Notes: generated by a model from the letters alone, not told the origin. Shown: positions 34,834 through 42,602, counted from the first letter of the stretch. The stretch: DNA of 64,000 nt from Mucilaginibacter sabulilitoris (GCF_034262375.1 NZ_CP139558.1:5518001-5582000), one strand, 5' to 3'. Numbers and translations are program-made.

Positions 34834-36105
34834 ATGAAAAAATCAACAATCATTGCAGCTTTAGCTCTAAGCACTTTCTTAACTTCAACAACTGTTTCAT
34901 TTGCTTCAATTAACGAAGGTGGTAAAAAAACTACTGCTGTATCTGGTCCAAAAAGAGATTTAGGCAACGCCGACGCTGTTTCTGGCCCAAAAAGAGATTT
35001 AGGTAACGCTGACTTCGCCGCCGTTTCTGGTCCTAAAAGAGACTTAGGTAACGCTGATTTCGCTGCTGTTTCTGGTCCTAAAAGAGACTTAGGTAACGCT
35101 GACTTCGCTGCAGTATCTGGTCCTAAAAGAGATTTAGGTAATGCTGATTTTGCTGCTGTTTCTGGTCCTAAAAGAGACTTAGGTAATGCTGATTTCGCTG
35201 CAGTTTCTGGTCCTAAAAGAGATTTAGGTAACGCTGACTTCGCTGCTGTTTCTGGCCCTAAAAGAGACTTAGGTAACGCTGACTTCGCTGCTGTTTCTGG
35301 CCCTAAAAGAGACTTAGGCAACGCTGACTTCGCTGCTGTTTCTGGTCCTAAAAGAGATTTAGGTAACGCTGACTTCGCTGCTGTTTCTGGCCCTAAAAGA
35401 GATTTAGGTAACGCTGACTTCGCTGCTGTTTCTGGCCCCAAAAGAGATTTAGGTAACGCTGACTTCGCTGCTGTTTCTGGCCCTAAAAGAGATTTAGGTA
35501 ACGCTGACTTCGCTGCTGTTTCTGGCCCCAAAAGAGACTTAGGTAACGCTGATTTCGCTGCTGTTTCTGGTCCTAAAAGAGATTTAGGTAACGCTGATTT
35601 CGCTGCTGTTTCTGGTCCAAAAAGAGATTTAGGTAATGCTGATTTTGCCGCTGTTTCTGGCCCAAAAAGAGATTTAGGTAATGCTGATTTTGCCGCTGTT
35701 TCTGGTCCTAAAAGAGATTTAGGTAATGCTGATTTTGCTGCTGTTTCTGGTCCTAAAAGAGATTTAGGTAATGCTGATTTTGCTGCTGTTTCTGGTCCTA
35801 AAAGAGATTTAGGTAATGCTGATTTCGCTGCTGTATCTGGTCCTAAAAGAGATTTAGGTAATGCTGATTTCGCTGCTGTATCTGGTCCTAAAAGAGATTT
35901 AGGTAATGCTGATTTTGCTGCCATATCTGGTCCTAAAAGAGATTTAGGTAATGCTGATTTCGCTGCTGTATCTGGTCCTAAAAGAGATTTAGGTAATGCT
36001 GATTTCGCTGCTGTATCTGGTCCTAAAAGAGATTTAGGTAATGCTGATTTCGCTGCTGTATCTGGTCCTAAAAGAGATTTAGGTAATGCTGATTTCGCTG
36101 CTTAA
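34834..36105 (+). CDS. Exported tandem-repeat protein, 26 copies of KRDLGNAD
   Basis: A 423-residue protein. Signal peptide residues 1-24 (MKKSTIIAALALSTFLTSTT, cleavage near SFA-S), a short linker INEGGKKTT, then repeats. Residues 1-47 copy the layout of the three small precursors, with KRDLGNAD at 40-47. A second copy lacks the FA spacer (13 residues), and then 24 units of FAAVSGPKRDLGNAD follow, with a final FAA. The only residue change is Val to Ile at nt 35923-35925. DNA differences among units are almost all synonymous (GAT/GAC, AAT/AAC, TTT/TTC, GGT/GGC). Dibasic KR precedes each DLGNAD, as in processed peptide precursors. It could equally be a repetitive surface or matrix protein. I recognise no family. 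Confidence 0.9.
   Translation: MKKSTIIAALALSTFLTSTTVSFASINEGGKKTTAVSGPKRDLGNADAVSGPKRDLGNADFAAVSGPKRDLGNADFAAVSGPKRDLGNADFAAVSGPKRDLGNADFAAVSGPKRDLGNADFAAVSGPKRDLGNADFAAVSGPKRDLGNADFAAVSGPKRDLGNADFAAVSGPKRDLGNADFAAVSGPKRDLGNADFAAVSGPKRDLGNADFAAVSGPKRDLGNADFAAVSGPKRDLGNADFAAVSGPKRDLGNADFAAVSGPKRDLGNADFAAVSGPKRDLGNADFAAVSGPKRDLGNADFAAVSGPKRDLGNADFAAVSGPKRDLGNADFAAVSGPKRDLGNADFAAVSGPKRDLGNADFAAISGPKRDLGNADFAAVSGPKRDLGNADFAAVSGPKRDLGNADFAAVSGPKRDLGNADFAA
34936..36102 (+). repeat. In-frame 45-bp tandem repeat array
   Basis: 26 units: two of 39 bases (34936-34974, 34975-35013), then 24 of 45 bases (35014-36093) and a 9-base remnant. 5' units favour GAC/AAC/GGC codons while 3' units favour GAT/AAT/GGT. 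Neighbouring units resemble each other most, which is what local duplication or gene conversion would produce. Confidence 0.95.
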
Positions 36106-36139
36106 TTATTAAGTAGTAAACACGAGAACGATATTCACT

Positions 36140-36163
36140 AGGTTGATAATTTTCAACCTTTAT
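36140..36163 (+). terminator. Weak hairpin after the repeat gene
   Basis: AGGTTGA and TCAACCT flank a six-base loop, followed by TTATAAAG. A second dyad, GTTCATAC/GTATGAAC, lies at 36187-36210. Either could end the peptide operon. Confidence 0.45.
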
Positions 36164-36238
36164 AAAGTAAAAGTTTTACAAACGCGGTTCATACTAATAG
36201 TGGTATGAACTTCTGCTGTCTAAATCAATAAACATCAA

Positions 36239-36246
36239 TATATTTG
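36239..36246 (+). promoter_or_regulatory. Candidate -7 box for the dipeptidase gene
   Basis: TATATTTG matches TAnnTTTG and is followed by CTGC, 16 bases before the ATG. No clear -33 TTTG is present. It suggests the dipeptidase has its own promoter, separate from the peptide genes. Confidence 0.45.
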
Positions 36247-36262
36247 CTGCAAACAGATAACT

Positions 36263-37633
36263 ATGCAGCACATAAAACAATATGTAAGCGATAATAAACA
36301 ACGCTTACTTGATGAATTATTTGAACTATTGCGTTTTCCTTCGGTTAGCGCCGATCCTAAATACAAACCTGAGGTATTAAAAACCGCGGAGTATGTTGCG
36401 CAAAAATTGCGCGACGCCGGCGCCGATCAGGTTGAAGTTTGCCAAACCGCCGGTTACCCCATTGTTTACGGTGAAAAAATAATTGATGCGTTAAAACCTA
36501 CTGTATTAGTTTACGGACATTATGACGTACAGCCACCAGATCCGCTGGAACTGTGGAAAACTCCTCCTTTTGAGCCCACCATACGCGACGGTAAAATATA
36601 TGCCCGCGGCGCATGTGACGATAAGGGTCAGTTTTATATGCATGTAAAAGCATTTGAACTGATGATGCAAACCAACATCCTGCCCTGCAATATTAAATTT
36701 ATGATTGAGGGCGAAGAAGAAGTTGGCTCAGCAAATCTGGGCATTTTTGTAAAAGAAAACAAAAACCGCTTAAAGGCTGATGTGGTGCTCATTTCTGATA
36801 CCTCGATGATCAGCATGGAACACCCTTCGCTGGAAACCGGGCTACGCGGGTTGTCATATCTTGAAGTAGAAGTAACGGGACCTAACCGCGATCTGCATTC
36901 GGGTGTTTATGGCGGTGCGGTGGCCAACCCGGCTACGATACTGGCCAAAATGATCGCTTCATTACACGATGAAAACAATCATATTGCTATACCGGGCTTT
37001 TATGACGATGTTGTGGAGCTTACCCCCGCCGAACGTACCGCGCTGAATAACGCTCCTTATAATGAAGAAGAATACAAAAAAGATCTTGAGGTTGATGAAC
37101 TTTGGGGCGAAAAAGGCTATACCACCTTTGAACGTACTGGCACCCGGCCTACGCTTGAAGTGAACGGTATCTGGGGCGGCTACACAGGCGAAGGTGCCAA
37201 AACCGTATTGCCATCAAAGGCCCATGCTAAAATATCTATGCGCCTGGTACCCAACCAAACATCCGATAAAATAACCGAACTGTTCACCAAACATTTCTTA
37301 AGCATAGCCCCGGCTACTGTTAAGGTAAAGGTAACCCCTCATCATGGCGGCGAACCGGCTGTAACACCAACAGACAGCGTGGCCTACCGCGCTGCGCAAA
37401 AAGCCATTGCTGAATCGTTTGGTAAAGAACCTATCCCGACACGGGGTGGTGGAAGTATCCCTATTGTTGCCCTTTTTGAAGCGGAACTTGGTTTGAAAAC
37501 TGTACTGATGGGTTTTGGTCTGGACAGTGACGCCCTGCACTCTCCGAACGAGAAATATGATATTTTTAATTACTACAAGGGCATCGAAACCATTCCCCTG
37601 TTTCATAAATATTTTGCCGAACTGAGTATATAA
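36263..37633 (+). CDS. M20-family dipeptidase
   Basis: A 456-residue metallopeptidase of the M20 (carnosinase-like) family. Metal ligands are in VYGHYDVQPPDP (His, Asp), ARGACDDKGQFYMH (bridging Asp), EGEEEVGSANLG (Glu-Glu) and SDTSM, with the last His in DALHSPNEKYD. The lid/dimerisation domain is at about residues 200-350 (NRDLHSGVYGGAV). No signal peptide, so it should hydrolyse dipeptides in the cytoplasm. It lies 157 bases after the repeat-protein gene on the same strand, but hairpins and a promoter box separate them, so a functional link is uncertain. Confidence 0.92.
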   Translation: MQHIKQYVSDNKQRLLDELFELLRFPSVSADPKYKPEVLKTAEYVAQKLRDAGADQVEVCQTAGYPIVYGEKIIDALKPTVLVYGHYDVQPPDPLELWKTPPFEPTIRDGKIYARGACDDKGQFYMHVKAFELMMQTNILPCNIKFMIEGEEEVGSANLGIFVKENKNRLKADVVLISDTSMISMEHPSLETGLRGLSYLEVEVTGPNRDLHSGVYGGAVANPATILAKMIASLHDENNHIAIPGFYDDVVELTPAERTALNNAPYNEEEYKKDLEVDELWGEKGYTTFERTGTRPTLEVNGIWGGYTGEGAKTVLPSKAHAKISMRLVPNQTSDKITELFTKHFLSIAPATVKVKVTPHHGGEPAVTPTDSVAYRAAQKAIAESFGKEPIPTRGGGSIPIVALFEAELGLKTVLMGFGLDSDALHSPNEKYDIFNYYKGIETIPLFHKYFAELSI

Positions 37634-37640
37634 ATACCTT

Positions 37641-37703
37641 TTGTCATCCTGAGGAACGAAGGATCTGATCGCCAAATAGATCCTTCGTTCCTCAGGATGA
37701 CAA
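37641..37703. repeat. Dispersed repeat, perfect 26-bp inverted repeat
   Basis: Arms begin TTGTCATCCTGAGGAACGAA and end in the exact complement, TTCGTTCCTCAGGATGACAA, around GATCGCCAAAT. It belongs to the same family as 13194-13273 and 17548-17630 and is the most symmetrical copy. It lies between convergent genes. Confidence 0.9.
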
Positions 37704-37757
37704 TTTGTTTATCCTTGAAAGCTATTGGATAAATCCATTATTTTTTTTACTTATTCC

Positions 37758-38375
37758 TCAAACACCCTCTAATCCGTACTGTTTTAAAACATCTGCAGGT
37801 ACGCCCTCCCATTTGCCTGGCGAATTTCCTTTGTAACCTAAATCGGCGATACCTATTTTACTGGTAAAAAAGCCAATAGCTGTAAGGTCGCGCATTTTAT
37901 TAAAGAAAGTAACGCCGGGCAGCATATCAGGTTTTGCTTGCATAGGGTAAGCAATTTGAGTTATTATGTCAACCTGCTGCTTAGCTGTACAGCTCTTAAA
38001 TTCATTATTGTACAAATTAAGGCATTTTACATCAAGCCAACGCAGGCCACCCCGCATAGGTAAAGCATGTTCCGGTTCATCTTTTACAATAAACTCAATA
38101 AAATCTGTCACCTTTGCATCAGATGCACTGCCGCTATGTTCATCATGCGGAATAATAATATCAGCCAATACAGTAATGGTAGCTAACTCATGATCGGTAA
38201 AAAACTTTTCGTCCTGAAGTTTTTTCTCCCTTTCAGTTTCATAAGTCTGCCTACCGAGCTCTGTAATAGGTTTCTTATTCTCAGCTTTTTCATCAGGTGT
38301 TGTTTTACATGCATCCAGCAGTACCGCTGTTGATACCGATAAACCTATGGCCTTTAAACTATCTCTTCTGTTCAT
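37758..38375 (-). CDS. Gluconate 2-dehydrogenase subunit 3 family, Tat lipoprotein
   Basis: A 205-residue small subunit. The N-terminus NRRDSLKAIGLSVSTAVLL with the following lipobox LDAC (Cys about residue 23) predicts a Tat lipoprotein. DHELATITVLADIIIPHDE is the conserved family segment, and ALPMRGGLRWLDVKC and FFNKMRDLTAIGFFTSKIG follow. It is the last gene of a three-gene operon, 3 bases after the GMC gene stop, and is presumably the exported partner carrying that flavoprotein. Confidence 0.87.
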   Translation of the reverse strand: MNRRDSLKAIGLSVSTAVLLDACKTTPDEKAENKKPITELGRQTYETEREKKLQDEKFFTDHELATITVLADIIIPHDEHSGSASDAKVTDFIEFIVKDEPEHALPMRGGLRWLDVKCLNLYNNEFKSCTAKQQVDIITQIAYPMQAKPDMLPGVTFFNKMRDLTAIGFFTSKIGIADLGYKGNSPGKWEGVPADVLKQYGLEGV

Positions 38376-38378
38376 GAG

Positions 38379-40136
38379 CTAAATGTTTTGTTTTCTTTTT
38401 TGATCTAAAATATATTCAGCAGTACGCATAGAAAGCGCGAGAATAGTCCAGGTTGGGTTTTTCTCTGATTGCTGCGTAAATGCCGCGCCATCAACCACAA
38501 AAAGATTGCGGCAGTCATGCGCCTGGCACCATTTATTTAATGCCGACTTATCGGCCTTATCTCCCATTCTCACCGTTCCTACCTCATGAATACCTTTACC
38601 CGGTTTATCCAAACCATAGTTTTTATCAGGCCCTGCGGGCTGACCAAGCGGTATACCTCCCATCGCTTTTATCAGTTCCTGGCTTGTTTCCTGCATGTGC
38701 TTGGCTTGTTTAATTTCCTGGTCGCCCCATTTATAATTAAACTTCAATACAGGGATACCGTATTTATCAACTACAGTATTATCTATTTCACAATAATTAT
38801 CCTCTTTGGCAATGTCGGTGCCGTGACATCCCACGCCGGCCAGTGTTCCATAAAAACGACGGTAATCATCTTTTAACGATTTGCCAAAGCCGCCTCCCGG
38901 TTTCATCTTTCCATCGGGCCCGGGCAGGTAACCATTAATATAAGGTACCAACGAACCTTCAAATCCAAAATAACCGCCGTATGATGGCATCATCATACCA
39001 CCAAATATTTCAAGATGATATCCCCGGGCAAAATCAAGCTTTTTATGATCGCCCCACCACGGCGCATACAGATGCAGACTACCCACACCATCTTCATTAA
39101 AACGCCTGCGATTAAGTAATTGCGGCAAAATAGCGGCTCCACCTCCCTGCGTTGAATCGTGCAGGTATTTGCCTACTACATTACTGCTGTTAGCCAAACC
39201 GTTAGGATGTTGCGGAGATTTGGAATTAAGCAGAATGCGAGCTGACTCACAAGTACCCGCAGCCAGGATAACCATTTTTGCTTTTACCGTATATTCCTGC
39301 ATATCATCCTTATTAATATATGATGCGCCGTTGGCAAGACCATCAGTTCCGGTTAATATTTCGCGCACTACCGCATTGGTAAGCACGGTGAGATTACCGG
39401 TTTTTATGGCAGGTATAACCAGGCAGGAGGAGGCCGAAAAGTCAGCATATATTTTACAGCTCCGGTTACATTGTCCGCAAAAAAAGCATGATCCACGGTC
39501 TTTGTTACCCAGTAGAGGCGCGGTAAGTACAGAACCGCGACCAGCTATTACCTTAATACCTAAACCCGTAGCCGCTTTCTTTACAAACAGTTCATTGAGC
39601 CGGGGTTTTGGAGCCGGTAAAAAGACACCGTCGGGATCATTTTCTAATCCTTCGTTAGAGCCGTACACGCCAATGAGTCGGTCAACCTTATCATAATAAG
39701 GTTTAATATCATCGTAAGTTATGGGCCAGTCGTCGCCTACACCAAAGCTGCTGTATGCCTTAAAATCTTTCGGTCCCATTCTTAATGAGATGCGTGCCCA
39801 ATGGTTGGTACGCCCACCAAGCATTTTTGAACGGAACCATTGAAAATTGCTATCACCTTTTTGAGTATAAGGTTCACCGTCAATTTGCCATCCACCATAA
39901 GCCGCATCGAAATCGCCCATGGGGCGGGTAGCGTTACCCCCGCGCCTTAATGATTCATAGGGCCATTTAAGCTGCAGCGAATCTTTAGCCGGATCAAAAA
40001 AAGGCCCGGCTTCCAGCATAAGCACCTTTACTCCTGCGTTTGCCAGCACGTACCCAGACATGCCACCACCCGCGCCCGAACCTATAATGACTACATCATA
40101 GACTTCGGCCGACTTTTTAATCTGAATATCTTTCAT
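38379..40136 (-). CDS. GMC family FAD-dependent oxidoreductase
   Basis: A 585-residue flavoprotein. FAD loop VIIGSGAGGGMSGYVLANAG is at residues 15-34. A cysteine-rich stretch, GSCFFCGQCNRSC, is placed like the C-x5-C-x3-C cluster of the 4609 and 6484 proteins but has a different spacing. The C-terminal GMC block shows GIHEVGTVRMGD and EKNPTWTILAL. No own signal peptide is present. It is more distant from the other two GMC enzymes than they are from each other, so it probably has another substrate. It is flanked by a Tat isomerase and a Tat subunit 3 with gaps of 7 and 3 bases. Confidence 0.9.
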   Translation of the reverse strand: MKDIQIKKSAEVYDVVIIGSGAGGGMSGYVLANAGVKVLMLEAGPFFDPAKDSLQLKWPYESLRRGGNATRPMGDFDAAYGGWQIDGEPYTQKGDSNFQWFRSKMLGGRTNHWARISLRMGPKDFKAYSSFGVGDDWPITYDDIKPYYDKVDRLIGVYGSNEGLENDPDGVFLPAPKPRLNELFVKKAATGLGIKVIAGRGSVLTAPLLGNKDRGSCFFCGQCNRSCKIYADFSASSCLVIPAIKTGNLTVLTNAVVREILTGTDGLANGASYINKDDMQEYTVKAKMVILAAGTCESARILLNSKSPQHPNGLANSSNVVGKYLHDSTQGGGAAILPQLLNRRRFNEDGVGSLHLYAPWWGDHKKLDFARGYHLEIFGGMMMPSYGGYFGFEGSLVPYINGYLPGPDGKMKPGGGFGKSLKDDYRRFYGTLAGVGCHGTDIAKEDNYCEIDNTVVDKYGIPVLKFNYKWGDQEIKQAKHMQETSQELIKAMGGIPLGQPAGPDKNYGLDKPGKGIHEVGTVRMGDKADKSALNKWCQAHDCRNLFVVDGAAFTQQSEKNPTWTILALSMRTAEYILDQKRKQNI

Positions 40137-40143
40137 ACCCTAG

Positions 40144-41148
40144 TTAAACTGCTTTACCGGTCTTTTCAACCAGTTTTTTTGTGGCCAAAACTCCGGCGTC
40201 GTCATCCAGGTATTTACTTTCGGGTGCATACATTTTAAACAAGCCACCTTCATATTCAATACTCACCCAACCATTAAAACCCGACTTTTTGATGATACTG
40301 AACATTTTATTAAAATCCGTTTCGGTATCATTGCCTTCAGCATCAAATAGATGTGTTTTAGCATGCACACCTTTGGCATAGGGCATAAGCTCGGTAATAC
40401 CTTTATACCGGTCGTACTCTTCCAGGCATTTTGTTTTCATATAGGCCTCGATAGTTTGTGCTTCGGGTTTGGTACGGTTGATGCAAAAGTTTCCAAAATC
40501 GGCCAGGGTACCGCAATGGCTGTTATTTAAACTTTTCATAACACCAGCGAGCCAGGCGCCGTTGCAGGATATACCTACGTGATTTTCTACTATAACATCT
40601 ACCTTACTTTTACTTCCATACTCAATTAATTTGGTCAAACTATCCTCTGCCGCTCTGGCTACCTCATCGGGTTTCCCATCTCCCTCCACATTCACCCTGA
40701 CCATGGGGCAACCTAAAACAGCGGCAGCATCTATCCACTTATAATGCTTTTCAATAGCTTTTATCCTTTCTATCGCATTTGGATCGCCCAGTACACCTTC
40801 CCCATCAACCATTATACGCAGGTTATAGCAGCCATTATCGGCCGAGCGCTTTTTGAGTTCGGTTAAAAACTGAGTATCTTTTGCTTTATCGGCAAAAAAC
40901 ATGGAGCAGTAATCCAGCCCTTCAATTCCGAAGTCTTTTTTTGTTTTGGCCGGAAAATCAAGCGGATCGAGCTTTTTGCTCCAGAACTGGCTGGCTAATG
41001 AAAACTGCGAAAGGGCAAGTTTAAAAAACAATCCATCCTCCTTGTTCTCTGTTTTTGCATATAAATAATTGGGAATAGCGGCGGCTAATCCAATGCCTGC
41101 GGCGCCCATCACAGCAGTGGTGAGAAAGTCTCTTCTGTTTAATGTCAT
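40144..41148 (-). CDS. Tat-exported sugar isomerase/epimerase-like TIM-barrel protein
   Basis: A 334-residue TIM-barrel protein, first gene of the operon. The Tat signal is NRRDFLTTAVMGAAGIGLAA. Likely metal-site segments are VIVENHVGIS (Glu), GTLADFGNF (Asp), GVHAKTHLFD (His) and WVSIEYEGG (Glu). It is followed by GMC and subunit-3 genes with almost no gap, so it probably acts on the oxidised product. The promoter region contains two copies of a 19-bp palindrome. Confidence 0.88.
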   Translation of the reverse strand: MTLNRRDFLTTAVMGAAGIGLAAAIPNYLYAKTENKEDGLFFKLALSQFSLASQFWSKKLDPLDFPAKTKKDFGIEGLDYCSMFFADKAKDTQFLTELKKRSADNGCYNLRIMVDGEGVLGDPNAIERIKAIEKHYKWIDAAAVLGCPMVRVNVEGDGKPDEVARAAEDSLTKLIEYGSKSKVDVIVENHVGISCNGAWLAGVMKSLNNSHCGTLADFGNFCINRTKPEAQTIEAYMKTKCLEEYDRYKGITELMPYAKGVHAKTHLFDAEGNDTETDFNKMFSIIKKSGFNGWVSIEYEGGLFKMYAPESKYLDDDAGVLATKKLVEKTGKAV

Positions 41149-41174
41149 GAGAAAAAAAATAAGTGAGGTTTCTA

Positions 41175-41193
41175 TTTGGTAAAATTTACAAAA
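41175..41193. promoter_or_regulatory. Operator 1 of the Nudix regulator (predicted)
   Basis: TTTGGTAAAATTTACAAAA is a near-perfect palindrome (TTTGGTAAA, A, TTTACCAAA as ideal). It overlaps CAAAATAA, a one-mismatch -7 box for the isomerase operon on the minus strand. That position is typical of repression. Confidence 0.7.
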
Positions 41194-41215
41194 TAAAGAT
41201 ATGACTTAATTTCTA

Positions 41216-41234
41216 TTTAGCAAATTTTACCAAA
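41216..41234. promoter_or_regulatory. Operator 2 of the Nudix regulator (predicted)
   Basis: TTTAGCAAATTTTACCAAA matches operator 1, with its centre 41 bases away (about four helix turns). It lies just upstream of TATTTTTG (41252-41259), which fits the -7 box of the Nudix gene. The outer words TTTCTA and TAGAAA extend the symmetry. Confidence 0.7.
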
Positions 41235-41251
41235 TAGAAAATTTAATTCAG

Positions 41252-41259
41252 TATTTTTG
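41252..41259 (+). promoter_or_regulatory. Candidate -7 box of the Nudix regulator gene
   Basis: TATTTTTG fits TAnnTTTG. It lies 27 bases before the ATG, with operator 2 covering the -33 zone. Confidence 0.5.
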
Positions 41260-41285
41260 AGCTTAATTGATGTATTTTAAGCTTT

Positions 41286-42062
41286 ATGGATACGATAAGC
41301 GAACTGCAAGACTTTGTAAAAAACGGATATAAGCATTATATACCCCACATATCGATAGACAGCGCCATATTTGGGTACCATGACCACCAGTTGAAAATAT
41401 TATTATCAAACTATAAAGCCCTTGATGGTTATTGTTTACCCGGTGGTTATATTAAGCGCACCGAAACACTGGATGAGGCTGCCAACCGTATAGTTATGGA
41501 ACGAACGGGATTAAAGGACCTTTACCTGCAACAATATAAATCATTTGGCGACCCCGACCGGATAAAATGGAGTGAAATTGATTTTGAAAACTTTTTGAAG
41601 AAGATTGGTGTAGAACCTATAAAAGACAGCTGGTTGATGGACCAAACCATTTCTGTTGGCTATTACGCGCTTACTGATTTTTCGCTGGTAACCCCACAGG
41701 GCGATTTCATGTCGGATTTTTGTGCCTGGTTTAATATTAACGAAATCCCCCCCTTGCTTTTTGATCATGACCAAATGGTAAAAGATGCATTGCATACCCT
41801 CAGAATACAATTATACTATTACCCAATTGCCGAAAAGCTGCTGCCTCAAAAATTTACCCTTACCGAAATTCATTCTGTTTACGAAACTCTATTAGGCAAA
41901 AAGCTGGACATTCGTAACTTTCCGAAGAAGCTTGTATTCCTTGGCCTGATTAAAAAGCTGAGCGAAAAACGTAACATAGGTCCTCACAGGGCCCCTTTTT
42001 TATACAAATTTGATATAAAAACCTACAATAAAGCCCTTGAAATTGGAACAACATTATCCTAA
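41286..42062 (+). CDS. Nudix-domain transcriptional regulator (NrtR/AraR-like)
   Basis: A 258-residue protein. Residues about 20-165 form a Nudix fold (SIDSAIFGYHDHQLKILLSN, YCLPGGYIKRTETLDEAANR). The Nudix box is degenerate: the REUXEE core reads ANRIVMERTG, without the glutamates needed for catalysis. The C-terminal ~90 residues form a winged helix (LTEIHSVYETLLGKKLDIRN, FPKKLVFLGLIKKL). Such proteins are sugar-responsive regulators in Bacteroidota (for example AraR-type). It is divergent from the isomerase-GMC-subunit 3 operon and most likely controls it and itself. Confidence 0.88.
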   Translation: MDTISELQDFVKNGYKHYIPHISIDSAIFGYHDHQLKILLSNYKALDGYCLPGGYIKRTETLDEAANRIVMERTGLKDLYLQQYKSFGDPDRIKWSEIDFENFLKKIGVEPIKDSWLMDQTISVGYYALTDFSLVTPQGDFMSDFCAWFNINEIPPLLFDHDQMVKDALHTLRIQLYYYPIAEKLLPQKFTLTEIHSVYETLLGKKLDIRNFPKKLVFLGLIKKLSEKRNIGPHRAPFLYKFDIKTYNKALEIGTTLS

Positions 42063-42421
42063 ATATGCCAATTTTGCATTTTATATAACGCTAAAATAAT
42101 ATTACCCTTTTATTTATATTTACCTATGAATAAGGCATTTAGTTTTTATTTTTTACCAAATATGTAAAAAATACACTAAGGTAAACAAGTAAAAAAGGGC
42201 AGCTGTTAGTTAATTGTTCGGGAGATAATAAAACTTGATATATGTTGAATATAGTGGCAAAAATCTAAACAGATCGTCGATGTTGATATTTGGGAGAGAT
42301 TGACTTTTGATAAGCGTTGGATTGCACGATTGGTTTCTGATATTAATATGACATTTTTTATCATTATAATTAAAACAAATCAGCAAAGTAAGAAGTATTA
42401 TTATATATAAAACGTACTATT
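42063..42421. other. Gene-free gap after the Nudix gene
   Basis: 359 AT-rich bases with no hairpin or clear promoter. A short frame (about 42270-42410) after a TAG stop reads plausibly (DIWERLTFDKRWIARLVSDI) but has no usable start codon, so it may be a gene remnant or chance. Confidence 0.5.
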
Positions 42422-42547
42422 ATGGAAGCCAAGGACAAAGCAAAAAACGACGCCGCAAAAGAGGTTCGTGAGCAAAAAGCAACAAAACAGGAGAAAAGCG
42501 CCGCGGCCAAGGCTGCAAGCAGGTCAAAAAGACGACCACTTTTGTAA
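42422..42547 (+). CDS. Small Lys/Ala-rich basic protein, 41 residues (possible)
   Basis: The ORF from ATG 42422 to TAA 42547 reads MEAKDKAKNDAAKEVREQKA, then more Lys/Ala/Arg and ends RSKRRPLL. It is highly charged, helical in appearance and has no membrane segment. Codon use is not AT-biased like the surrounding gap, which favours a real gene. The function is unknown, and the size leaves room for a chance frame. Confidence 0.5.
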   Translation: MEAKDKAKNDAAKEVREQKATKQEKSAAAKAASRSKRRPLL

Positions 42548-42602
42548 TCCCCCACTAAAAAGGTATCAGGTCGATGGGCACACAGTTCACCGGCCTGTTT
42601 TA

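Noticed and set aside
34815..35924. Long open frame of 369 residues on the minus strand across the repeat array
   Set aside because: The 45-base unit is divisible by 3, so an accidental stop-free frame on the other strand persists through all units. The plus-strand frame has a signal peptide, the shared motif and synonymous variation.
34936..36102. CRISPR-like array
   Set aside because: Units are contiguous without unique spacers and lie in frame in an exported protein.
34230..36105. Ribosomally made, modified peptides (RiPP) with tandem cores
   Set aside because: No modifying enzyme, radical SAM, YcaO, LanB/C, ATP-grasp or dedicated transporter is near. The precursors have Sec/lipoprotein signals, not RiPP leaders. 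Not excluded if the enzymes lie elsewhere.
42270..42413. Frame reading DIWERLTFDKRWIARL after a TAG stop
   Set aside because: It has no start codon before the plausible part and ends in AT-rich low complexity, so it may be a remnant or chance.
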